In this document: piece by piece, positions 11,190 to 22,053 of the stretch | Layout of the letters: every line of letters begins with the position of its first letter | Numbering within the stretch: the first letter of the stretch is position 1 | NCBI RefSeq assembly: GCF_029962835.1 | Contig: NC_080581.1 | Span: forward strand, 21,714,001-21,778,000 | Direction: 5' to 3' | From: Magnolia sinica | Taxonomy: Eukaryota; Streptophyta; Magnoliopsida; Magnoliales; Magnoliaceae | Length of the DNA stretch: 64,000 nt | Notes under the pieces: generated by a model | Databases searched by the model: none | Told to the model about the DNA's origin: nothing | The model's input: only the letters and a program-made list of their open reading frames with translations | Translations under genes and position numbers: made by a program

Positions 11190-12321
11190 CAATGGAAAGT
11201 AGAAGCAAGAAGAAAGGATCTCATGGTCCCTCTTCTTCTCATTCGGCTTCTATCACGGTGCGCCATCTTTGGTCACCCGAGGAAGATCCCGAGTTTGTGT
11301 GGGATATTCGCTTACGTAACGTGATAGTAGAACAGACTGTTAACATTGATCATTTAGCACTTTTTGGTATCCTTCCTCTTCTTTAATCTATATGATGGGA
11401 TAACATTTTACTTTGGGGTGGACCGGCATTCCGCTCTATTGCGTAAGCCATATATGCTTGTATTTCTGACTTCTCTATTGAGAATCTTATGTTTACAATT
11501 TCTACTAGAGAAGGTCCAATTGATGTGGAACGTCACCTCATTTCTAGATTAATGGATATTCTAGTCAATGATGAAGGTATTCCCATCAATAATCTTATAG
11601 CAAAACCTTCTGAATCTGAGAAGAGAATGCTCACTAGAGTTTTATGTAATATGGATGCGGAATGGAGTACTAGGAATGTGCTCACTTCAAAGTTTATGTT
11701 ACCCAGATACAGGGTTCTTCATAGGATTTTCATTTCTAATGTCTATCTTAGATCTGGTAACAAAACCGAGCTTACTACATTCATGGTTCGTATTCTTCAT
11801 TCATTATTACAGGAGTCTCTGTATATCTTCCATCACTTATCTGTTATATCATGATTTAGTTCTGTCTCCATCCAAGTCACAATGATATACCCTTTGCTTA
11901 TCTTATGACTGTATTAGCCACCCATAGTCTAGTGGTTAAGCCTGTTGGAGAAGCTCCCATTAACCATCTTCCTTTCAATAACTCAAATATAAATAAGATG
12001 AATTTAAAGTTGGCTCCAGGCCAAGTTGATGAGGGTGCTAGTGGAGTAGCTGAAGCAAATGTAGAGGCCGGTGCTTTGCCTCCAGATGATGTCAATATGG
12101 ATGACATCTTTGATGAGATTGAATCTGACTCTACAGCGGATCCTGATTTTCAACCGTCTAATTTTGATGAACGTTTACGTTCTCTTGAGGAAAAAGTTGA
12201 AGGTATGCATGTGTCCCAAGAAACTCAATTTAAATACATGCACAAATATCTGAGGCGCATTAACAAGGGACTGCATCAAATTGATCCTTCCATACCTGCT
12301 CCTTCGTCTGGTTCAGATTAG
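11190..12321 (+). pseudogene. SIRE env-like region (putative plant transposon protein domain, coiled-coil tail)
   Basis: Three frames must be followed. The N-terminal part (from the ATG at 11190) is Ser/Lys-rich and contains WSPEEDPEFVWDIRLR. Next comes WDNILLWGGPAFRSIA and ENLMFTISTREGPIDVERH, which resemble the putative plant transposon protein domain found after pol in SIRE-type elements. The last piece (11905-12321) is acidic with a short coiled coil (RLRSLEEKVEGMH) near its end. Function in these elements is unknown; membrane fusion activity is not shown by anything here. Confidence 0.7.
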
Positions 12322-12814
12322 TTTTAACTTTCTGATATGCAATAACTTTTATACTTGGATTTCTTTATATGCTTGGACATATTGTGGACTTGTTTTAATG
12401 ATTATCTTGTAATATTTATGTTCTCTAGACCTTACTTCTCTCTATCATTACTCCTTACTCTTTTGTTTCCATCCTCATTTATAGGTTCTTTTCTTTGTCA
12501 TATTGTGACAAAAAGGGGGAGAATTTGTGTTGATATGCCTATTTCATGCCTATTTCATAATGATATTGGATTCTATAGAGTGGATGTATGTTAAATATGT
12601 GGAGAAGTGGTTAGGTACAAATTTGTAAAAATTTCTTCCTAATTTTCTCCTCTTGGATTCTATGAAGCAATATTTTGAGGGGGAGTATTGGTGCATGATT
12701 CTTTGACCAGGTTGTAACTGGTGCATGAACTAGCCCATGATTCTTTATTGAGCATATATGATTTACTATGTGTATTATGCATCATTTTATTCATTTGGTT
12801 TTGTCACAAATTTA
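12322..12814 (+). other. SIRE 3' non-coding spacer with accessory purine tracts
   Basis: There is no coding signal. Purine runs AAAAAGGGGGAGAA (about 12510) and GAGGGGGAGT (about 12675) resemble the true polypurine tract further down; repeated tracts of this kind are common before SIRE 3' LTRs. Confidence 0.6.
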
Positions 12815-12827
12815 ACAAAGGGGGAAA
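12815..12827 (+). other. Polypurine tract of SIRE-like element
   Basis: ACAAAGGGGGAAA lies directly before TGTAAATGC, the inferred start of the 3' LTR. Confidence 0.75.
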
Positions 12828-12828
12828 T

Positions 12829-14681
12829 TGTAAATGCTATCTTATCTAGCTCCTAGGATTGTCAAATTTTGTAGTGTCAAAACCTCTTAGAATTTATATC
12901 TTATATAGTTCAACTTTATATCATCCTTTGCCTACACTCAAGTACAAGTTCAAGAAGTTTAAATTCAAGTTCAAGCATCTAAAGTACAAGATCTAGAAGT
13001 TCATGAACAAGAAGCTCAAGTACTAGATCAAGTTTTCAAGTTTCAAATATATCAAGACAGTGTGCATTATTCAAGCTGAAACTCAAGTCTCAAGTTCAAG
13101 CTCATCTTCATATATACATTGATAAGCTTCAAAGTACTTCAAGATGACAAGCTTCAAGTACTTCATGATAATCTATCGACAGAAGCGAATAATGTTTCGA
13201 TGTTCAAATTTCACCTATAAGCTATGAATGACCCTAGATTAACCATAGGTTAGGTCATTATATAATTTTATAGGCTTATTCTTGACTAGTCTTAGCTTAT
13301 GTTCGACTAGTCCAAGTACTGGCTTGACTAGTCTAAGATTTTTCTCGACTAGTCTAAGGTTTGTTGTGCTTTTTTAGAATTTTAGTTGGACCTTCGACTA
13401 GTCCTGGAGACTGCTCGACCAGTTAAGTGAACAGTGGTCGACCAGTCGAGCAAGCTTGACTCAAATGTCCAGCAACCATTCTGGGTCCCACTCGACCGGT
13501 TGAGCAGGCCACTCGACCGGTTGAGCAGGACACTCGACCAGTCGAGGATTAATCTTATCTTATCATGTCCAAAATTTTAAATTCTTGTTGGTCCTTCGAC
13601 CAGTCGAACTGACCTTTGGGCCAGTCGAGTGAACAGTATTTGTGCCTATAAATTGAGGATGATTTTCAGAGTTTTTTATTCCATTCCAAGATATTCAAGT
13701 GACTACTTTGAGAAAACTTGTCCCCATATTTGAGAAGCAAATTGGTTAGTATTTAAGATTCTTTTAATGTTTTTTGTATTTGATTTTGTGATCTTTATTA
13801 AATTCTAATTTATTTTAAAAGGGAATATTGATTTTACCCTTTTTGAGATCGAAATCAAATCAAGTGAGCCCATGTTAATTTAATCTAAAAATCATTTAGA
13901 TCTAAGAACCCTTTCATATGTGAGTTTGTACATTGAACAACTACATCGAATAAGTTCAACTGGGCTTCATGAAAAGAAGAATCTTCAGATAAGTACATTC
14001 CAATTTTCTGTATTTGGTTTGTAAGATTGTCAGGAAATCTTTCATTTTTGGTTTGTCTGAGGTGATCCAAAAAATCTCAGAGTGTAAGGTTTTTGAATTG
14101 TGTAAGCCCACTTGAAAGATACAATTGTGAAGGTTTTAGGTAAACCTTGGAAAACTTATTTCATAGTGAAAGTCGATATCCCGAGAGAGAGGATATTGGG
14201 AGTGGAGTAGTTGTGTGGCTGTTTTCTAATAGTTGATGTACACACAAGCGACCACTATAATTGCTGGTGTTGTGGTGGATGGTTGAATGTGGTTGAATGA
14301 TTGAATGTTGTAATTAATTTTTCAGCATTTGTGGTGAATGATTGTAATTTACTTTTTGCACATGTAGTGAATGTTATAATAGCAGTAGAAATTTATTTCT
14401 ATTTTATTCTTTATTCGTCTGTATTGGTTTGGGATTTTGATACACAAACCGTTCTAGAAATCACGTTGTCCTACTATAAGTCATTTGTTTTTGGTGTAAG
14501 GTTGTCCTTAGAACAACATCTGTATTAACCACTCAATACTTATGCATTTGAGGTTGCTATTCATTTCTGCTATTTGAATTGATAAGTGCTATCATTGTTT
14601 ATTTCTTTATTATTTTGCATTTATATTTTTAATTTGGCATAGTCCTATTTGAATTGATAAGACTCTTTGCTCGGCCTTTTA
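12829..14681 (+). repeat. 3' LTR of SIRE-like element
   Basis: It starts TGTAAATGCT after the polypurine tract and ends CTCGGCCTTTT, matching the end of the 5' LTR. It includes a CAAGTTCAAG-rich part (12950-13170), a cluster of CGACC-(A/G)GTCG palindromes (13270-13630) and the terminal ~260 bases shared with the 5' copy. The right junction runs straight into Tat gag-like sequence. Confidence 0.8.
13270..13630 (+). repeat. Palindromic CGACTAGTC / CGACCAGTCG cluster, copy 2
   Basis: At least ten related half- or full palindromes are seen, for example TTGACTAGTC, CTCGACTAGTC, GTCGACCAGTCGAGC, CTCGACCGGTTGAGCAGG (twice) and CTCGACCAGTCGAGG. They are spaced roughly 20-40 bases apart within the 3' LTR. 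Confidence 0.75.
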
Positions 14682-14689
14682 AGTAAGGA

Positions 14690-15578
14690 GCATATACGAC
14701 AATATGTGAAGGAGGAAAAGCAACCTCGGAAGGACGAATCCTCGAGCCAAGCAGTAGTTGAGGCTATCGAGATTCGGGCAATATATGGGGGCTTGTCAGG
14801 AGGTGGAGATTCGAATCAGGCCAGGAAGGCCCAAGCTCGGAGTACCGACCCAGAGCACTATGTTCACCTCGCTAAAAGGCCGAGCAAAGAGCATCAGATG
14901 TGTCCGTGTAGCTTAACGTTCACGGAGGATGACACGTGAGGAATTCAACATCCTCATGACGACGCATTGGTGGTCACTATGACCATAGCTAATCGTAAGG
15001 TGTATAGAATCCTGGTTGATATTGAAAGCTCAGCCGATATCCTCTACTCCAAACCCTTCGACAAAATAGGGATCGATAGATCACATCTCCAACCTGTCCA
15101 AACTCCTCTACACAGTTTTGTTGGCGATAAGGTGATCTAGGAAGGAGTGATCTCCCTACTGGTCACCAATGGAGAAGGTCAGAATCAGGTCACCTTGTTG
15201 GTCGATTTCCTAGTAGTGAATACCCCCTCAGCCTACAATGCAATCCTTGGCCGATCATCTCTTAATTCCATGAGGGCAGTGGTATCTACGTACCATTTGA
15301 TGATGAAATTCCCTGCGTTAAGAGGGGTCAGATACCTCCTAGGAGATCAGTGGGAGGCACAACGCTACTACTCGGTGGTAGTCAGGAAGGGCGCAGTAAA
15401 GCAGGCCCTTATAGTTAACATGCTCGACCTCAGAGAGGATGCTTCCGAGGGCTCCTCAATGGAAGACCTTGTGGTCCTTCCTCTTGATGACCTGGAGCCG
15501 ACTAAGACAGTTCAGCTCAGATCATCATTGTCTGACGACCAGCGATCCTTGATGCTCAACTTCCTTAAGCAACATTAA
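14690..15578 (+). pseudogene. Tat gag C-terminus and aspartic protease
   Basis: Gag ends with KEHIRQYVKEEKQPRKDES and IRAIYGGLSGGGDSNQARK, a well-conserved Tat phrase. The protease active site, usually DTGSSADIL, reads DIESSADILY: the Asp remains but the Gly is Glu, consistent with a GGA-to-GAA change. Stops (TGA at 14937, TAG at 15138) interrupt the frame. The 143-codon open stretch from 15147 contains TPSAYNAILGRSSLNSM, the usual protease C-terminal motif, then the linker to RT. Confidence 0.85.
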
Positions 15579-16350
15579 GACGTCTTCGCTTGGACTCATC
15601 AAGATATGTCAGGAATTCCTCCTAAGGTGATCATCAACAGGCTGAGCGTAAAGCCTGAGCACAAGCCAATGAAGCAGAAGAGAAGGGGCTTTGAGTTAGA
15701 GAGGTACACTGTAACTGCCGTTGAAGTCTCCAAACTCCTCGGTGTTGGCTTCATTGAAGAGATCCATTACCCGGACTAGATTGCGAATGTAGTGCTAGTA
15801 AAGAAGGCCAACAGGAAATGGTAGGTCTGTGTAGATTACTCTGACCTGAACAAAGCATGCCTAAAGGATAGTTTTCCCCTTCCTTGGATCGACCAGTTGG
15901 TTGATAGCACAGCTGGGCACGAGCTCTTTACTTTCATAGACACATACTCTGGCTATAATCAGATAATGATGTATCCACCTGACAAACGGAAGATGACCTT
16001 CGTCACTGACAAGGGGCTCTACTGTTACCGGGTCATGTCTTTTGGCTTGAAAAATGCTTGGGCGACATATCAGAGGTTGGTAAACCAAATGTTCGCCAAA
16101 CTAATTGGTAGGACTATGGAAGTCTACATCGATGACATGCTCATTAAGATCATCAAAGCTTCCGACCACATCTCAGACCTCAGAGAAACTTTCTCTATTC
16201 TACGGAAGTATTGTATGAAGCTAAACATGGCCAAATGTGCTTTTGGTGTGGGCTCAGGTAAATTTCTCGATTTCCAAGTTAGCTAGAGAGGCATTAAAGC
16301 AAACCCTGACAAGATTAGGGCCCTACTCAACATGAGTTCGCCTCTCAGAC
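15579..16350 (+). pseudogene. Tat reverse transcriptase
   Basis: In frame with the protease: VFAWTHQDMSGIP, VGFIEEIHYPD, VCVDYSDLNKACLKDSFP, FIDTYSGYNQIMM, FVTDKGLYCYRVMSFGLKNA and VYIDDMLIKI. The catalytic YIDD is intact. Stops lie before VFAW, after HYPD, after NRKW and after DFQVS (16284). The frame then shifts near 16340. Confidence 0.9.
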
Positions 16351-17430
16351 AATGAAGGAAATCCAGTGTCTCACCGGAAGGGTCACCGCACTCATCCGGT
16401 TCATCTCTAGAGCCACTGATAAGTGCCTCCCTTTTTTCTAGCAACTGAAGGGCCATAAGAAGGCTGAATGGACCTCGGACTGTGAGTAGGCCTTCCAACA
16501 GCTAAAGCAATATTAGGGATGACCACCACTTTTATCCAAGCTGGAGGAAGGGGAGCCCTTGTTCCTCTACTTAGCGGTTTTCGCCTCAGCCGTCAGCTCG
16601 GCTCTTATCAAAGAAACTGGAGGCAAGCAACATCCTGTCTATTACACCAATAAAGCCCTAGTCCCAGTAGAAACAAGGTATCCAAGCATGAAAAACTTAG
16701 CATTAAGTCTAATTGTCTCTGCACGGAGGCTGCGACCGTACTTCCAAGCACATTTCATCATAGTCATCACAAATTCACCACTTCGGCAAGTGCTCCAAAA
16801 AACCGAAGGTGTCTGGATGATTGACCAAATGGGTTGTTGAACTCAGAGAATTCGACATACAATATCGGCCAAGGACAACGATCAAAGGCCTAGTAGTGGC
16901 CAATTTTATAGTTGAATTCACTACTCTGAATGGCAAGTTCGGAGGAGTCAGCTCCAAAGCTCCAACAGATTCATCGGTTATCCCTGTCGTCCCCCCAGTC
17001 CCTTTGCCTCGTGAGGACACTGGAGCACAGATGAGGTCACAAAGATGGACCTTATTTGTGGATGGGTTATCCAATTCGAAGCGAGGATGAGCAGTGGTAG
17101 TCCTGGTCGCGCTCGACGTTGCCACCATCTAGTATGCGATCAGACTCGGCTTTAAAGTGTCCCACAATGAGGCATAATATGAAGCTTTGATAGCTGGGCT
17201 TAGATTAGCTATCATCTTGGGAGTTTAGCTCATTAATGTCTGGTGCGACTCTCAGCTTATTGTGAAACAAGTGTCGACCGAGTACGAAGTAAAAAAAAAA
17301 AAGAAGAAGCAAGAATGATAGCTTACTTGAGCGAAACACGAAAAGTAATGGAGAAATTCAAGGACTGCGTCATGAGTCAAATACCGAGGGCTGAGAACTC
17401 TTAGGCCGATGCCCTTGCAAAATTGGCCTC
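16351..17430 (+). pseudogene. Tat RNase H and archaeal-type RNase H
   Basis: After a frameshift the thumb/connection region reads CLTGRVTALIRFISRATDKC, then RNase H (ASAVSSALIKETGGKQHPVYY, YPSMKNLALSLIVSARRLRPYF). A second shift near 16815 leads to the linker ELREFDIQYRPRTTIKG. The extra RNase H follows: FVDGLSNSKRG with its Asp, then NEA-stop-YEALIAGL, where the catalytic Glu codon has become TAA, and WCDSQLIVKQV. DALAKLAS ends it. The dual RNase H is the hallmark of Tat elements. A run of A at 17291 adds Lys codons. Confidence 0.87.
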
Positions 17431-17439
17431 GATGACGGA

Positions 17440-18773
17440 AGGGAATATCCAGAGGATCGTTCCTGTGGAGTTCTTAGATAAGCCGAGTATTGAACGAGTC
17501 AGCCAAGAAACTATCAACCCAGTGTAAGTAACAACGAGCTAGATGGATCCTATCATCAAATACCTCACAAGTGGCAAGGTTCCGCATGATAAGTTGGAAG
17601 CTTGGCGTTTAAGGGTCCGAGCAGCACGATATACTATCCTGGGCGACACGTTGCATAAAAAAGGGTACTCCTAGCAGTACCTCAAATTCCTCCGACCAGA
17701 TAAAGCGGATTACGTGATCCGAGAAATTCATGAAGGAATTTATGGAAATCACTCTAGGGATTGTGCATTGGCCTAGAAGATACTACGTCAGGGTACTTCT
17801 GGCCAACTATTTAAGAAGATGTCAAAGGTTTCGTACAAAGGTGTGACAAGTGTCAGAGGTTTGTTGTCGTCCCGAGGTAGCCAACAGAAGAACTGAACCC
17901 TATGAGTGGTCCGTGGCCGTTTGCCCAGTGAGGGATCGACATCATCGGACCTCTGCCTTAGCGCAAAGGGCAGACTAAATTCATGATCGTAGCGGTGGAT
18001 TATTTCACCAAGTGGACGGAGGCAAAGCCTATGGCAAAGATCACTGAGCAAAAAGTAATAGATTTCATTTGGAAGAATGTTATCTGCTGGTTCGGCATCC
18101 CGCACACATTTGTATTGGATAACAGGAAGCTGTTTGGTAACGACAGATTTAGAGGTGTGTGTCGAAGGCTCGGCATCGTCAATGCCTACTCATCCCCCCA
18201 ACACCCTCAGCCAATGGCCAAGTGGAATCAGTGAATAAAATCATCAAGAGCCACCTCAAGACGAAGTTAGAGTGAGCTAAGGGCAATTGGACTGAGGAAC
18301 TTCCATTCGTCTTGTGGGCATATAGGACTACTACTCAAACAACCATAGGAGAAACTCCGTTCTCCCTTTCATATGGTTCAAAAGCTGTCATTCTAGTCGA
18401 GATTGGGCTTCCCACTGCTCGGATACGCGCCTATCAAGATGAGCATAATACTGAACTGATCTCGACAAGTCTTGACTTGCTCGAAGAATTACGAAACACG
18501 ACAGAACTGCGGGCCGCGGCTCGGCAGCAACAAGTTGCACATTTCTACAATTCTCGAGTCAGGACAAGGCGATTCCGACGTGGTGACCTTGTCCTTCACT
18601 GTGTGTTTCAGAACACTGCAGAGCCTGAAGTGGGGTCCCTTAGACCAAATTGGGAAGGACCATACCGAGTAGTTTGCTCGGCCAAACCAGGGTCTTACCA
18701 CCTAGAAGATTTACAAAGCCGACCATTACCACATCCTTGGAATGCCGAGCACCTGAAGATCTACTACCCGTAA
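17440..18773 (+). pseudogene. Tat integrase
   Basis: The zinc region has HEGIYGNH and CDKCQRF. The core has GIDIIGPLP with the first Asp, a second-Asp motif reading VLDNRKLFGN (normally TDNGTQF) and the Glu in NGQVESVNKIIK. The frame changes by one base at about 18191-18200, at a run of C in the CATCCCCCCA stretch. The last 153 codons are open to the natural stop (YRTTTQTTIGETPFSLSYG, VLHCVFQNT, GPYRV, AEHLKIYYP). No chromodomain is present, as expected for Tat. Confidence 0.9.
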
Positions 18774-19145
18774 AGGGAATAAAGTATGGGTCGGAGTTAC
18801 CTCTAGTGACGACATTGCTAATAACGAGTTGTTTTCTACGTAATATTGTTCTACATTGTTCTACATGGGGTTCCCTCCAAGGAACATAATCCTGGTGATG
18901 AGCCGATCATTTAAGAAGGTTCGCCTCATCGCCTCAGCGCGCTATAGAGGGCCATTTCTCATGTGCAGGAATGAGACCCTCAGACAAGTCGGCTCTTATA
19001 GAAGAGGTAGGCTTGTCATTCGACAATCTCACAAATCTAACAATGCATTCACAAAGTAAATCATCATCCAAAAAGATAGATATTATAAAGCTTCAACGTT
19101 TTACTACAACTTTTACATATGTAAACAAAAAAGGAGAGAAAACAA
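18774..19145 (+). other. Tat spacer between integrase and antisense ORF
   Basis: This is non-coding in both directions as far as I can tell. It links the integrase stop to the C-terminal end of the minus-strand ORF. Confidence 0.5.
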
Positions 19146-21490
19146 TCATTCCCCCCGAGGAGCAGGGTTGGCCGCAAGTTGGGAAGGTTCAGCTTCGGCC
19201 GCTATTAGAGCATTCTCTGCCTCGGCAGCTTCGGGAGTGTCCTCGGCATCGTTCGTCACCAAAGAGTCAAGGTTCAAATCCGGATGGATACCCTGGATGT
19301 CGCCCAAGCATGCGTTATAGGCAGCATTATAGGCGAAGTAATAGACTCTGTCCAATTCAACGGACTGCTCCTCGACTTGAACTCTTCCACAACCGCGATG
19401 ACTTGAGAAGCGGCCAAAGCTTTGAGCTCGAAGCATTGTTTGGCCAACTCCTCAGCAGCTTCACGCTTAGCTACCCCGAGCTCGATAGCCAGCCACGCGT
19501 TGTCCTCTTCCACACTCCTGAGGAGAGCTTTTGAGTTGGCCAGCTCGGACTCAGCTGAATCCACTCGAGATTGAAGCTCATTAACTTCTCCTTGAAGCAT
19601 CAGCTCCCTTAGTTGGCCTTCACCCACTTGGCCCTTCAGCTTCTCCTGCTCCTCAGCCGAGGCTTTCAAGAGCCTCTCAAGCTCGGCCTTCTCTCCCTCC
19701 ATCCGAGTCATCGCCCTTAGCCTTTCCCTGATCCGAACAAACATCGACAGTACCTGAAGAAGTAAAGGGTTAGAGAGTAAAATCGGCAATCGGAGTTAAC
19801 AAATAAGAATTAACAAATAACATTAGAAGTGTACCGTGTAGCAAACCGAGGCAAAGTCGTTTACTACTAACTCGGGGAGGCATGTGAGAGTAATGGCAAT
19901 TAATGCCTCGGTCACGTGCTTGGTTGCCCAATCATTTAATAAGGACATGTGGTAGCCAGGCGCGTAAATCTCCTGTCCCTAAGGAGGGACCGGGCTAGCG
20001 GTTCAACCGATACAGCTAGCAGCTAAGGCCTGAGGCTTGTCCTTAGGCACAACAGAACCTCCGACTAATGCGTCAGTTCTACCGGCCAAAAAATCCACCT
20101 TCGCGATAGTGAGCACGATGTTCCCGGGGTCACCTGAGACATTGTGGGAGAAATTCACCGTGGCAGTTTCTCCTACTGCCTCCCTCTGAATCCCGGGAGG
20201 TGGATGTGATGTTGAATGAGCCTTGGAGGCTGGAATGGGGGCTACAACTACTTCAACTACAACCGGCTCAACTGCAGCAGGCTCGACCGCAGGAGTAGTG
20301 GTCTTCTTCTTCCTCGCCATGATTTTAACACGGGGCTCAGACACCATAATGACGCTAAGAGGAGGACATGCCATCACCCCCCTTTTTCTTTTGGAGCCTG
20401 ATGCCTCGGCCATACCTGATCATATGAGTTTGGGTCAAATCTGTCTACCAAGGGAAACCAAAACTATGCATGAAGTCACGAAGCTTACCTAAGGCAGTAG
20501 GGAGAGGCTTAAATCTACTAAAACCGGACTGGATAAGATTGTCCGGACTGATGAGGCTATGTCAGACACAATCCTCTTCCTTAAGCAGTCGAGCCTTGGC
20601 CACTTGGGCTCGGAGGAAAGAGGATAATTCTAGAGGACCTCTTAAATAATCTATAGGCAGGAGACAAAGTGTAGAATAAAGGACGAGCCAAGGAAATAAA
20701 AAGCGATACAGATCTTAAAGGAGTCTACTTGGGTTAGCGAACTTTGTGGGCACTCTGGCCTGTAGATTTTTGAGGTCAGACGCCGAGGCATTCCATTCTC
20801 CTGAAGCCCAAAACCATTTCCCCTTCCAATCCTTGTTAGAAGAGGGGAGTCTGGCGACGAGGCCCGGAGTACATTGGGCTCTCGCGAAGAAATATTACCA
20901 GCACGACTCGCCTGAGTCATGTTTGGTTTGATACATAGCCAGGAATTCATCTGGTGAAAAATCTTGGTTCTTTAGCTGTCGCCAGATGATGTAGGAAGAA
21001 ACCAATATTTGTCAGGCATCCGAGACGAGCTGACCCGGCGCCAGCTTCAGAGGTATCATTAGCATGTGCACGAAGGGATAAACGGGAAATTGGAGCCCGC
21101 ACTGGAGAGCACAGATGAAGATTGCCACTTCTCCATCAACTGGATCTCTGGGAGTGTCGAGAGTGGAAGGGGCTCTGATGTGTACAGAGTTAGGAATTTG
21201 GTACTCGGCACGGATCTAGGCCATCTGAGACTCGACTAGAACCAAGCCTCCAGGGACAGCTACATCGGACCGACCTCCTAAAGGCCTGGTCACGGCCCTT
21301 CCAGACGGATCCCGAAGTATCCTCCTTGATCCTTTGGTATGGCCTTTAACCTCCATTTGGCGGTCTTCTTTGCTGGAGGGTGGAGAGGAATAGCCTCAAA
21401 GGGACCTTCCGAGTCCCAACGTTTGGAGTCTGTGCTCCCCGGCTCAGACTTGTCCTCAACTACCCGAACCTCATCCAAGTCATTTGACAT
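19146..21490 (-). pseudogene. Tat antisense ORF (gypsy-type transposon domain, coiled coil), broken
   Basis: On the minus strand from ATG at 21490 the protein begins MSNDLDEVRVVEDKSEPG. After stops, a conserved region reads LPSSNKDWKGKWFWASGEW and FSPDEFLAMYQ, resembling the putative gypsy-type transposon domain found in antisense ORFs of Tat elements. Next is a low-complexity Ala/Val/Pro part with a basic patch (KRKRG, ARKKK) and a long heptad coiled coil (19300-19700: ERLLKASAEEQEKL, ESELANSKALL, Glu/Ala-rich), ending NPAPRGE. Stops and shifts fragment it. Its role is unknown. Transcription would start in or near the 3' LTR. Confidence 0.75.
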
Positions 21491-21539
21491 GGCAAGAATG
21501 GAAATTGAAGTAAGAGATAAGGGATACTCACAGTAAACT

Positions 21540-22053
21540 TCTCTCCGGGAAAACTTCTCGCAGTACAAACACTCTCAAGAAAAAAATGAAAGAACTTAAA
21601 TGCGGGTGAGTTCAAATGAAAGAGTGGGGGAGTTTATATAGCTAGGTCAACCATCTGCAATCATGATGGACAGCTATCTCTGAAGCTGAAGTGGCTATGT
21701 TCCAAGCCTGACCGTATACGTGGCGGCACATAATTCGTCCGATCTGACATCCACCGAGCCCTACGCAGTCAGAACTGAACAACATTCAATGCGTAGACGG
21801 CTATTCACCTCTTGAAGTCCATGTAGCGTCATCCGATTCACTCAGCCAATTCGGCTTCTCGCTTGAGGCCACGTGTTTGATGTCCAGTGGCTCATACATA
21901 AGAAATGGCTGCCGTTGTACCATGCCCGGATCACGAAGAGTCATCATTGTGACTGTTCGCCTCGGCCTTAATGGCTAGTCATCATGAGGTGAGCGGCGGT
22001 TCATTTTCCAAGGTAATTACTCTCCGAGTCCGAACTCAGACCCAGATAGTATG
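21540..22053 (+). repeat. Tat 3' LTR, left part (start uncertain)
   Basis: This sequence, including the target-site bases GTATG at its right edge, continues in the same style at 26150 after the inserted solo LTR. The exact LTR start between 21540 and 21900 could not be fixed because the 5' LTR is absent. Confidence 0.5.

Larger units (their letters stand above)
4921..14681 (+). mobile_element. SIRE/Maximus-like Ty1/copia retrotransposon, nearly full length, inactive
   Basis: The order is 5' LTR (rearranged), Met-tRNA primer site, gag with zinc knuckle, protease, integrase, reverse transcriptase, RNase H, an extra env-like region, polypurine tract and a 3' LTR of about 1.85 kb. The env-like region after pol and the long 3' spacer are hallmarks of the SIRE lineage. 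All coding parts carry stops and frameshifts. No target duplication could be matched: the 5' LTR lacks its first ~28 bases and the right flank enters a truncated Tat element. Confidence 0.88.

Noticed and set aside
11898..12107. Minus-strand ORF
   Set aside because: Shadow of the env-like C-terminal frame.
13270..13630. CRISPR-like array
   Set aside because: Repeats are short, variable palindromes inside an LTR of a plant retroelement; spacing is uneven and there are no cas genes.
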